Positions 17,628 through 26,600 of a DNA stretch of 64,000 bases are shown piece after piece. The position numbers and the translations under genes were made by a program. Source of the stretch: Luteirhabdus salina (GTDB lineage: Bacteria; Bacteroidota; Bacteroidia; Flavobacteriales; Flavobacteriaceae); the NCBI GenBank assembly GCA_025384855.1, contig JALAHT010000001.1, positions 496,001-560,000 of the forward strand, in the 5' to 3' direction. A model generated the notes under the pieces. It did not search any database. It had not been told where the DNA came from and saw nothing but the letters and a program-made list of their open reading frames with translations. Each line of letters starts with the position of its first letter. Position 1 is the stretch's first letter.

Positions 17628-19802
17628 TTATAGGTTGTTTTTAATAAAGTTGGTCATTTTCTTATAGAGATGCAGCCGGGTATTACCACCATAGATTCCA
17701 TGGTTCTTATCGGGATAAATAGCCCAATCGAATTGCTTATCGGCCTGCACCAAAGCTTCTATCAAGCGCATGGTATTCTGCACATGCACATTATCGTCGG
17801 CACTACCATGTACCAATAAAAAGTCGCCCTCAAGTCCATCCACATGGTTGATAGGCGAATTTTCATCATAGCCACTCGCGTTCTCTTGAGGAGTGGTCAT
17901 ATACCGTTCAGTATAAATCGTATCGTAAAAACGCCAGCTCGTCACTGGAGCCACTGCAATCGCCAAGCTGAAAGTGTCTGGCGATTGGAACAAACAATTA
18001 CTCGACATAAAGCCTCCATAGCTCCAACCCCAGATGCCGATACGGTCGCCATCGATATAGGCTTCCTGCGCTAATTTTTCGGCAGCAGCGGTTTGGTCTT
18101 CTACCTCATATTTTCCTAGCTCCTTCTGCGTTACTTTTTTGAAATCGCGCCCTTTTAAGCCTGTTCCTCTTCCGTCAACACAGGCCACGATGTAACCTTG
18201 TTGCGCCAACATCTGATGCCAATAATCGTTAGAGCCATTCCAGCTATTCTTTACATTTTGGGACCCTGGCCCAGAATATTGGTACATGAATAAGGGGTAC
18301 GTTTTTTCTGGATCGAAATCCAACGGCTTGATCATATACATGTTCAACTCCTCCCCATTGATGTTGATAGTTGAGAATTCTTTAGGTGAAATATTATAAC
18401 CGTTCAACTTCTGAAGCAAGGCGCTATTATCCTTAATCTTGCGTACTTCCTTTCCGGTTTTTGCTTGACATAAGGTGAAAACATAGGGTGTTTCCGTATT
18501 GTGGAAGGTATTGATGAAGTAGGTGAAATCGGCACTAAAATCGGCTCCATTTGTCCCGGTCTGCTGACTTAATCTCACTTTGTTTTTTCCCGAACGAAGA
18601 ATAGAGTACACATCGCGATTGATGCTTCCATTTTCGGTACTCTGGTAATACACCCGACCTGTATTTTGGTCGAAACCATAATAATTGGTCACTTCCCATG
18701 GACCGTCGGTTACTTGATTGACCAAGGTTCCGTTTTTGTCATAATGATAAATATGGTTCCAGCCACTTTTTTCACTGGTCCAAATAAAGCTATTGTCATT
18801 AAGAAAAGTAAGGTTATCGGTGATATCGACATAGGCATCGTCCTTTTCCTGAAGCACCAGTTTTGTTGAATTATCCTTTGCGTTTACAAACACTAAATCG
18901 ACTGTGTTTTGATGACGATTCGTGAGTTGTGCGCTCAATACATCACTATCTTCCGTCCATTTGATGCGCGGAATATAGTAACTGTTGTAGTTTTCTAGAT
19001 TTATTTTTGAAGTATTCCCGCTGGCTAGATCATACACATGAAGCGAAACCTTTGCATTAGGGTCACCTGCTTTCGGATATTTGAAAACTTGCTGTTGTGG
19101 ATAAAGTTCTTCACCATATACATCCATCGAAAAACGAGGCACCTCAGACTCATCGAATTTGATATAGGCTAACTTCGTTCCGCTCTTGTTCCAGTCGAAC
19201 GCACGAACAAAAGCGAATTCTTCTTCATACACCCAATCGGTAATACCATTGATAATGCTGTTTTTCTGACCATCGGAAGTGATTTGTGTCACCTCACCTG
19301 AAGCCAAATCCTTGATAAAAAGATTATTTTCATATCCGTAGGCTACTTTATCGCCCTTTCTGGTGAAATGTGGCTCTTGGATCGGCACATCGGCTACACG
19401 CTCCAGTTTCTTGGTCTTCAGATCGTAGATATAATACGTTCCCAGTGTTGAGCGACGATAAATCTGTTGAAGCTGTGTAGAAAGCATCAGCTTTTCCTCG
19501 GCTTCATCAAATTCATATGAAATGATATAATTGATACCATCTAAATCGGCGCTACTGACCAAAGTTTCTACCTTGTTTCCGGTTTTATAGTCATACACAT
19601 CGATCGTAGAAGCCTTTTTCGAGCGGTCGTAATTCAATACCGAATACTGTGTTCCGTTTTTCAAGGAACGCAGTACATCCAAATACTCGGTTCGGAACTC
19701 ACCACCCCAAATCTCTTCGAGGGTAATGTCTTTTTGTGCTGTTAAAGGTGAAAAGGCTGCTATGAATAGCAGAATAAGGGAAGTAAACGCGATTCGTTTC
19801 AA
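17628..19802 (-). CDS. Dipeptidyl peptidase IV-like S9 peptidase
   Basis: 724 residues. Signal peptide at about 1-22 (LLFIAAFSPLTAQ), then an N-terminal beta-propeller (DPPIV_N) up to about 490, then the prolyl-oligopeptidase catalytic domain. The nucleophile is in GIWGWSYGGFMSS, the acid in VHGSADDNVH and the histidine in DKNHGIYGGN. A YEEEFAF stretch matches the Glu-Glu pair that anchors the substrate N-terminus in DPP-IV. It releases X-Pro or X-Ala dipeptides in the periplasm or outside. It is the first gene before two POT transporters. Confidence 0.94.
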   Translation of the reverse strand: MKRIAFTSLILLFIAAFSPLTAQKDITLEEIWGGEFRTEYLDVLRSLKNGTQYSVLNYDRSKKASTIDVYDYKTGNKVETLVSSADLDGINYIISYEFDEAEEKLMLSTQLQQIYRRSTLGTYYIYDLKTKKLERVADVPIQEPHFTRKGDKVAYGYENNLFIKDLASGEVTQITSDGQKNSIINGITDWVYEEEFAFVRAFDWNKSGTKLAYIKFDESEVPRFSMDVYGEELYPQQQVFKYPKAGDPNAKVSLHVYDLASGNTSKINLENYNSYYIPRIKWTEDSDVLSAQLTNRHQNTVDLVFVNAKDNSTKLVLQEKDDAYVDITDNLTFLNDNSFIWTSEKSGWNHIYHYDKNGTLVNQVTDGPWEVTNYYGFDQNTGRVYYQSTENGSINRDVYSILRSGKNKVRLSQQTGTNGADFSADFTYFINTFHNTETPYVFTLCQAKTGKEVRKIKDNSALLQKLNGYNISPKEFSTININGEELNMYMIKPLDFDPEKTYPLFMYQYSGPGSQNVKNSWNGSNDYWHQMLAQQGYIVACVDGRGTGLKGRDFKKVTQKELGKYEVEDQTAAAEKLAQEAYIDGDRIGIWGWSYGGFMSSNCLFQSPDTFSLAIAVAPVTSWRFYDTIYTERYMTTPQENASGYDENSPINHVDGLEGDFLLVHGSADDNVHVQNTMRLIEALVQADKQFDWAIYPDKNHGIYGGNTRLHLYKKMTNFIKNNL

Positions 19803-19920
19803 AACTGTTAAAATTTTAATATGCCAATGTTACTAAAATTTCGTGAAAGTAGCCTCATATTTCTGTTAAATAGACCCGTTTTGTTAGCAAGTTATGGCAA
19901 TCGGACTCCGTTATAAATAG

Positions 19921-19928
19921 TATATTTG
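19921..19928 (+). promoter_or_regulatory. -7 box (TATATTTG) for the HMG-CoA reductase gene
   Basis: Exact TAnnTTTG box. Its last G is the first base of an in-frame GTG (19928). That GTG therefore cannot be the start on this transcript, and the ATG at 19949 is preferred. Confidence 0.6.
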
Positions 19929-19948
19929 TGGCTCAAATTCCGCCTTTC

Positions 19949-21265
19949 ATGTGTGCCAAGATTTCTGGGTTTTCCAAAAAAAGCAAAAACGAAAAAATTG
20001 AATGGCTTGCTACTCATTATCTTGAAGAGCATCCTGATGCCATTTCAATTCTGAAACAGTATTGGAATACCAATGAAGGCTTGCAGCAGTTACACGACGA
20101 TTTTATAGAGAATACCCTTACCAATTACTACCTACCATTTGGCATCGCTCCAAATTTTTTGATCAACGATACGTTGTATGCCATTCCGATGGTAATTGAG
20201 GAAAGCTCGGTCGTAGCCGCTGCCAGTAATGCTGCCAAATTTTGGCTACAACGCGGTGGTTTTAATGCGGAAGTGATTTCTACTACGAAGAACGGCCAGA
20301 TTCACCTGAATTATTATGGCAATGCCGATGAATTGCAGCATTTCTTCCAAAAAGTGAAGCCACAATTATTGGATAGTGTTTTGGAACTACAGCGCAATAT
20401 GAAAAAACGCGGTGGCGGTGTTCTCGATATTGAATTAATCGACAGCACGGAGGCGCTGGAAGGCTATTATCAATTGCATTGCACGTTCGAAACGCTGGAT
20501 GCCATGGGTGCCAACTTCATCAATAGTTGTTTGGAGCAGTTTGCACAGACCTTCGAAGCAGAAGCCGACCGACATAAAGCATTTCAAAAGGAAAACAGCT
20601 TTCCAAAAGTCGTTATGAGCATTCTTTCGAACTATGTACCGGAATGTACGGTGAAAGCATCTGTGAGTTGTCCTGTTTCGGAATTAGGCCAAGGTGATAT
20701 TGATGGTGAAGAATTTGCGGAGGATTTTGTTCGCGCCGTACAGATTGCCAAAACCGAAACGCGAAGAGCTGTTACCCATAACAAAGGTATCATGAACGGC
20801 ATCGACGCGGTAATCGTCGCAACCGGAAATGACTTTAGAGCGGTTGAAGCTGGCGTTCACGCCTATGCTTCCCGAAATGGACACTATGAAAGTCTTACCT
20901 CGGCTTCGATTGATGATGATATGTTTCATTTTTCAATTGAAGTGCCGTTGGCCTTGGGGACCGTTGGAGGATTAACATCACTACATCCTATGGTGAAGGT
21001 GGCACTTCAGATATTACAGAACCCTTCTGCCAAGGAATTGATGAAAATTGTGGCCGTTGCCGGACTTGCTCAAAATTTTGCTGCCTTGCGATCGCTGGTT
21101 ACAACTGGTATTCAAAAAGGCCACATGAAAATGCACCTGATGAATATTTTGAATCAGATGGATGCTTCAACAGAAGAAAAGGAAAAGGCCGAAAAGCATT
21201 TTCAGGACGCGGTAATTTCACATAGTGCCGTAACCGATTTTATCGCTAATCTTCGCGCGGATTGA
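19949..21265 (+). CDS. mvaA: Hydroxymethylglutaryl-CoA reductase, class II type
   Basis: 438 residues from the ATG at 19949 (MCAKISGFSKKSKNEK); a GTG at 19928 is excluded because it lies in the -7 box. Motifs of the class II (degradative-type) enzyme: DAMGANFINSCLE, THNKGIMNGIDAV, VPLALGTVGGLTSLHPMVK and a C-terminal His in EKAEKHFQDA. Although the class is named degradative, in Flavobacteriia it is taken to make mevalonate from HMG-CoA. It overlaps the GHMP kinase gene by one base (TGATG), so the two are translationally coupled. Confidence 0.93.
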   Translation: MCAKISGFSKKSKNEKIEWLATHYLEEHPDAISILKQYWNTNEGLQQLHDDFIENTLTNYYLPFGIAPNFLINDTLYAIPMVIEESSVVAAASNAAKFWLQRGGFNAEVISTTKNGQIHLNYYGNADELQHFFQKVKPQLLDSVLELQRNMKKRGGGVLDIELIDSTEALEGYYQLHCTFETLDAMGANFINSCLEQFAQTFEAEADRHKAFQKENSFPKVVMSILSNYVPECTVKASVSCPVSELGQGDIDGEEFAEDFVRAVQIAKTETRRAVTHNKGIMNGIDAVIVATGNDFRAVEAGVHAYASRNGHYESLTSASIDDDMFHFSIEVPLALGTVGGLTSLHPMVKVALQILQNPSAKELMKIVAVAGLAQNFAALRSLVTTGIQKGHMKMHLMNILNQMDASTEEKEKAEKHFQDAVISHSAVTDFIANLRAD

Positions 21266-22179
21266 TGAAACACTCTTACTATAGCAATGGAAAGTTATTG
21301 CTCAGTGGCGAATACGCCGTATTGGATGGCGCCACTGCACTAGCCATCCCAACGAAATTTGGTCAGTCGCTAGAAGTACGAGAAGGCTCACAACAAGGAA
21401 TCGTATGGAAAAGTTATGATGAAAACGGAGCTATATGGTTTGAAACCGCCTTCAACAGTTCAGATTTGAAGGATATTTCACTTGATTCAGCTTCGAAGGA
21501 TACAAAACAAACGTTAGTACATATTCTTCGGACTGCGCAAAATCTTCAACCTACATTTCTATCTGGAAACCCTTCACTTGAAATTCACACCAAACTAACC
21601 TTCCCAAGAAAATGGGGATTGGGAACCTCTTCAACCCTTATCAACAACATTGCACAATGGGCCGAGGTTGATGCTTTTGAATTGCTGCAACAATCGTTTG
21701 GAGGCAGTGGATACGATATTGCGGCAGCCCAACAACCCACACCTTTTCTATACAGCAATGCCGAGACACCTCCCATCATTGAACCGGTGGTCTTGCCCTG
21801 GGATTTTCGAGAAGAATTATTCTTTGTGTACCTAAATCAGAAGCAGGATAGCAAGGAAGGGATTTCGAGGTATCGCAACTACTTTGATGGAAATTCTGAA
21901 ACCCTTCAGGCCATCGGAAAGTTCAGTCGCGATTTAGTGTTTTGTAGTTCGCTTTTGGAATTCGAACGTCTGCTTCAAAAGCATGAACAATTGGTTTCAG
22001 AAATGCTTCAATTTTCAACAGTAAAAGAGAAATTATTCGCAGCGTATCCCTTCACCTTAAAAAGCCTTGGAGCCTGGGGTGGCGATTTTATTCTGGCGAC
22101 GGGAGGTAATGAAGGCCGCGACTACTTCAATAAAAAAGGATATACTACACAGTTTTCCTTTACGGAAATACTCCTATAA
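21265..22179 (+). CDS. GYDIA-family GHMP kinase
   Basis: 304 residues from the ATG at 21265, whose A is the last base of the upstream TGA. The N-terminus SYYSNGKLLLSGEYAVLDGATALAI and the phosphate-binding motif RKWGLGTSSTLIN mark a GHMP kinase. FGGSGYDIAAAQ is the signature that names the GYDIA subfamily, found in Bacteroidota next to HMG-CoA reductase. The family is presumed to act in the mevalonate pathway, probably as mevalonate kinase or a related phosphorylation step; the exact substrate is not visible. Confidence 0.92.
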   Translation: MKHSYYSNGKLLLSGEYAVLDGATALAIPTKFGQSLEVREGSQQGIVWKSYDENGAIWFETAFNSSDLKDISLDSASKDTKQTLVHILRTAQNLQPTFLSGNPSLEIHTKLTFPRKWGLGTSSTLINNIAQWAEVDAFELLQQSFGGSGYDIAAAQQPTPFLYSNAETPPIIEPVVLPWDFREELFFVYLNQKQDSKEGISRYRNYFDGNSETLQAIGKFSRDLVFCSSLLEFERLLQKHEQLVSEMLQFSTVKEKLFAAYPFTLKSLGAWGGDFILATGGNEGRDYFNKKGYTTQFSFTEILL

Positions 22180-22220
22180 AAAAGAAGCCTACCAGTCCCA
22201 ACAGTTTCTGGCGGCTTCTT
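22178..22220 (-). terminator. Terminator of the candidate RNA / T9SS gene
   Basis: On the minus strand AAGAAGCC-g-CCAG, a 12-base loop, then CTGG-ta-GGCTTCTT and a further T run. The plus strand lacks a T tract after the hairpin, so it acts mainly on minus-strand transcripts. Confidence 0.75.
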
Positions 22221-22373
22221 CATGAAGTGAGGAGTTGTATTTTCGACAAGCCAATAGCAGCTCCCCAAATGGCATTCCGTTGCTCTATCCCCCTCGGATG
22301 GGAATACCTTCACTTCATGTTTTGTCAGGGGAAAGAGCCTAAACAACCGTAGCCGCAGGCCCTTTCCGGGGTT
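22181..22373 (-). ncRNA. Candidate structured RNA with its own promoter and terminator
   Basis: About 190 bases on the minus strand between two convergent genes. In 5' to 3' order: a hairpin with an 11-bp stem GGAAAGGGCCT/AGGCTCTTTCC; a domain of about 100 bases closed by CATGAAGTGA/TCACTTCATG (22310-22319 with 22221-22230), containing an inner GGTATTCC/GGAATGCC stem; then a terminator hairpin with a T run. A possible promoter lies at 22378-22406. A 6S-like RNA or another Bacteroidota RNA family would fit. A structured 3' UTR of the upstream gene is the main alternative. I could not match it to a family. Confidence 0.42.
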
Positions 22374-22377
22374 CACG

Positions 22378-22406
22378 AAAAAATAAACCTATCGTTATGG
22401 CTTCAA
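22378..22406 (-). promoter_or_regulatory. Possible promoter of the candidate RNA
   Basis: Minus strand: TTG (22406-22404), 18 bases, TATTTTTT (22385-22378), one base off TAnnTTTG. It overlaps the 3' end of the T9SS-cargo gene. Confidence 0.35.
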
Positions 22407-23513
22407 CACTTTTCGCGTAATGGTTCCCTGATCGGTTGTAATTTTCAATAGATACATTCCCCCTGCCAAAGCGGACATATCCACCGCAATCTTTTGATTA
22501 AAGACAATTTCATGCGTAAAAGAAATTACTTGTTTCCCTAACACATCGAATACTTGAAGATTTTCAACAGTGAGACCCTCTGGAAATGACACATACGCTA
22601 CATCCAGCACTGGGTTTGGTGCCACCGAAATTTCGGTTGCAAGAGATTGCTCATCGCTAGATAAGGCAGGATCGAAAAACAATAAATCGAACACCGTTCC
22701 CACTTCAATTCCAGTGAAATCTTCGGTATACACATTCCAGCGCCCCTCAACCTCATTGTACCAGACCCCTTTCACAGCATCCAAAATAATTTCTGAAGAA
22801 GCTCCCAAACCGCCCCAATAATGAGAAACAACTAACATAGCATCAGGATTATCATTTAAAAATGGATGGTTTATCTCGGTAGAATTCCCTGCCGTATTTC
22901 CAGCCGTGGCTTCATGCCTAAAGTTAAAGTCGCCCGACTCTTGAATGACAGCAAAAAAAGCAGCGTCCTCAGGTATTGCATTTACATCTTGCGTAAAGAT
23001 TCCACGTCGATTGGCTACGTTATCGTAATACATTGCAGTTACATGATCGTTAAACACTTCGTTCGGATTGAAGTAATTTGTTATAAATGCCAACCCTTCA
23101 GAATTTCCATTAAATAATGGGTCATTGATTCGCGTCACATTCGGGCCCGGACCCTCATTCTCTTCGGAAGCGATATGGATAGTCCCTTCGCTATCGTCGG
23201 TTACGTAGACATTATAAGCACTACCTTCAACTATGTCGTTATTGAAGTCCTGATTAAGGATGATCCAACGATCGGTCGAAGTATTATAAAACACCCCGGT
23301 AACGTTGTCGTTATAAATTCCATCGCCACCTAAGGGATTCCAATAGTGTGTAATGATAACTATGGCATCTTCATTATCATTTAAGGACGGATGGTCGATA
23401 ACAGTTAGGTTATTGACGATGTTCTCAGACGTTGCTATGTGTGTAAACATATCTTGAGCCCAAATGACGCCTGTAAGCATAAGAGCCACCAAGAGTGTAA
23501 TTGCAATTTTCAT
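22395..23513 (-). CDS. T9SS-sorted secreted protein with DUF7452-like repeats
   Basis: 372 residues. A signal peptide (about 1-19, ending GVIWAQ) is followed by three tandem units of about 85 residues. Each has a 'HPxLNxNxDA...ITxYxNP' start and a 'VTGxxYN...W.I...D' core, resembling DUF7452. The last ~75 residues form a type A T9SS C-terminal sorting domain (ISVAPNPV, then GMYLLKI and a basic end). It is therefore expected on the cell surface or outside. It lies upstream of the candidate RNA and downstream of the HTCS regulator, on the same strand. Confidence 0.88.
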   Translation of the reverse strand: MKIAITLLVALMLTGVIWAQDMFTHIATSENIVNNLTVIDHPSLNDNEDAIVIITHYWNPLGGDGIYNDNVTGVFYNTSTDRWIILNQDFNNDIVEGSAYNVYVTDDSEGTIHIASEENEGPGPNVTRINDPLFNGNSEGLAFITNYFNPNEVFNDHVTAMYYDNVANRRGIFTQDVNAIPEDAAFFAVIQESGDFNFRHEATAGNTAGNSTEINHPFLNDNPDAMLVVSHYWGGLGASSEIILDAVKGVWYNEVEGRWNVYTEDFTGIEVGTVFDLLFFDPALSSDEQSLATEISVAPNPVLDVAYVSFPEGLTVENLQVFDVLGKQVISFTHEIVFNQKIAVDMSALAGGMYLLKITTDQGTITRKVLKP

Positions 23514-23650
23514 GATTAAAAATTTTTTAGGTTATTATTTCGCAATTGCCCGAAAGCAGTACTGCTAAACTAGCGTAGGGATGCTAGTGGGAAAGGGGGT
23601 ATTGTTCCAAAGCGGTGGAAGCATGTTTCAATAGTCTAAATATGCTGTAT

Positions 23651-26600
23651 TTATTGGGTTTCGCGAAAAGAAGTGGGGGTTTCTCCGGTTTCTTTTTTGA
23701 AGACCTTAGAGAAGTAATGCGGATCTTCGAAACAACATTCGTAGGCTATTTCACTTATGGTTTTAGGTGAAGAAGAAAGCAATCTCTTGGCCTTTTCAAT
23801 GCGAACGTGATTGATATATTGTGTTATCGACATATCGGTAAGAGACGTTATCTTACGATGAATCTGCGTTCTGCTCATGGCCAATTGCTTCACCAATTGT
23901 TGCACACCCGATTTCTGTTGCGGATCTAAGGCAAATTCCTGAACCTCCTTTATAAATTGAAGGTCTAGGCTGTTGAAGTCGCCTGTTTCTTCCCCAGCAT
24001 CTTTCAACGCTAACAGATTGCTGTAATATGCTATTTGTTGTTGCTTTTTCTCCCATAAATTTTGAAGAATCAGTTGCAATTCTGCTTCATTAAAGGGTTT
24101 CTCGATATAGGCATCAATTCCTAATTCATAGCCTTGCAAGCGCGATTTGGTCGCTGTTTTGGCCGTTACCATCACAAAAGGAATATGAGAGGTTTCCATC
24201 TGTGCCTTGATGGCTTTACAGAACTCGAAACCGTCCATTTCCGGCATTCGGATATCGCTAATAATTAAATCGACTTGCGTGTGCCCCACTTTCGTCAATC
24301 CTTCCTGCCCATTCGAGGCTTTCAGTATACGATACTCATGTTGAAACAAATTCGCTAGGTATTCCCGAATATCGGAATGGTCTTCTACGATAAGCAGCGT
24401 GGGCTTATCTCTTTCTTCTTCTGCAAGATTTTCATTTTCATTTTCATCCTTCTCATACGCTTCTACAAATGGCCCACTTACATTTGGCGCTTCTACTTTT
24501 TCAGCTAAATGTTGTATCGGTAGTTGAAGCGTAAAGCAAGTGCCGGAATCTACTTCACTTTCAACAGTAATCTTACCTCCCAGTAATTGAACGAGCTCTT
24601 TGGTCAATGCCATTCCAATACCACTTCCCAGATTGCTCTCCAAATCGAACGTCTTATAATAACGATCAAAGATTTTAGGTAGTTCTTCCTTGGCGATTCC
24701 CTTTCCTGAATCCTGTATTTTCAGTTGAAAGATGTGTTTTTCTACTTGGGAAAGGAATACTTCTATTTTTCCACTTTTCGGGGTGAACTTAATGGCATTG
24801 GAAAGTAAGTTGTTAATGATTTTCTGTAACTTATCAATGTCAAAATCCATATACAATTCGTCAATATCTGAATTGATAGTAAGCGTTTGATCTCTTGCTT
24901 CAGAAAAGGTTCGGAAGCCATTGACATATTTTTTGATGAAGGCCACGATATCTGCATTTATATACCGTACCTCCATTTGTTGATTGTCCAACGATGTAAG
25001 GTCAAGCATTTGGTTTACTAGGTGAAGGAGTCCGCGACTGTTTCTTTTAATGGTTTGAAGGGGTTTTTGTGCTTCGGAAGATGTTTGTCCGCGCAATAGC
25101 GATTGAGTTACTCCTTCGATTACGGTAAGCGGTGTACGGAATTCATGCGAAATATCCGCATACATTTTAGATTTCACATGATCTATAGCTTGAACCTTTT
25201 GCGCTTCTGCCTTTGCCAATCGCTGTCGTAGCAGTAGGATATAAATAAAACTAAGAATAGAAAGGAATAGAACTGCATATAACACATAGGCCCAGACTGT
25301 TTGGTACCATGGGGGTTTGATATAAATAGGAAGCTGTGTTATGAACGCTCCCGAATCTATCTGACCAGTATACGAGCTCGTTACCTCTAAGCTATGGGCC
25401 CCATAAGGCACGTTGGTGAAGTATGCGGTTTGAACATCGGTAGTTCGCCATTGTTCGTCGTTTAGGCGATAATGGTACAGCAGCTTATTTGCTTCACCGA
25501 ATTGTAATCCTGAAAAGCTAACATTAAAATCGTTTTGCTTATGGGTTAAGGAAACGGTTTCTAAATATGGACTACTAATTGGCTGGAAGGTAGCAGTTGG
25601 ATTGTCTCCTACAACAGAAAAACTGGTTATCGTGACTGGCTCAAGAGGTTCCGATTGCGACAATTCATCGAGCAAAACTTCTTGTATTCCTTCATCGGTA
25701 CCAAAAGCAATCGTATTTCTCGCTGGCATAAAACAGGATGAGCCAAATAGGAAGGCATTGGAAATAAGACCGTCGTTTATCGTATAATGCTGAAGATAGC
25801 CTGAGGGTTTATGGTATCGGTATAGCCCATCGTCTATGGTAGAGATCCATAAGTAACCGCTACGATCATCCTCAACTGCCATCACTTTCTTTAGAAAGGG
25901 CCTACCGTCTATTGAAAGTAATCGAAATGCCTCTGAAGTAGCATCTAAGTAGGCCAAGCCATTATCCGTACATGCCCAAATTGTACCATCGCCATCTTCA
26001 GTTCCAGACATGACGATGTCTGATGGGAGTCCCATCGGTTCATTGGGGTCATATCGATAATTCTTAATAGTAAACAAGCTACCTGGTTCAAAATCGGAAA
26101 CGTTTTCGATTTTATACACGCCCTGCGCTAGGGTCATCAACCATAGATGATCCTTAGAATCCAAAAAGGTCTTTATGATTTTCGCTTCTGAATCGCTCGC
26201 TTCGGAGGGCAACGCTATACTATGAATAATAGCTCCTTTTTCATCCAAAAGGTACACGGCATCCCAAGCACCTACCCACATTCTATTCCTCCGGTCCAAT
26301 TCAATGCCATATATATTACCCGAATTGGCGCGCAGCCTATGGTTTTCGGTTTCCGAAGCCCCTGTATCGCGGTACATATTTCCATTACTACCACCAGTCC
26401 AATAGGAAGTTCCATCAAATAATAATGCATTTAGAAAACGTTGCTGTCCGATTCTGGTATACTCCGATTCGATTATTTCAAACAACCCTTTATTACCAGC
26501 AACCACCAAGGTATCATGTCGTGCCAACAACCGTCTGGCGTGCAATTTTGCTATCTGAAGATTTTTAAAGCCTGCATTAAACTTTTTTTGAACGTACAGT

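Noticed and set aside
19928-19948. GTG start for HMG-CoA reductase
   Set aside because: The GTG overlaps the last base of a TATATTTG -7 box, so would lie outside the transcript.
22122-22376. 84-codon open frame on the minus strand between the GHMP kinase and T9SS genes
   Set aside because: It runs through the paired stems and terminator of the candidate RNA and into the kinase gene. The amino-acid pattern is not protein-like.
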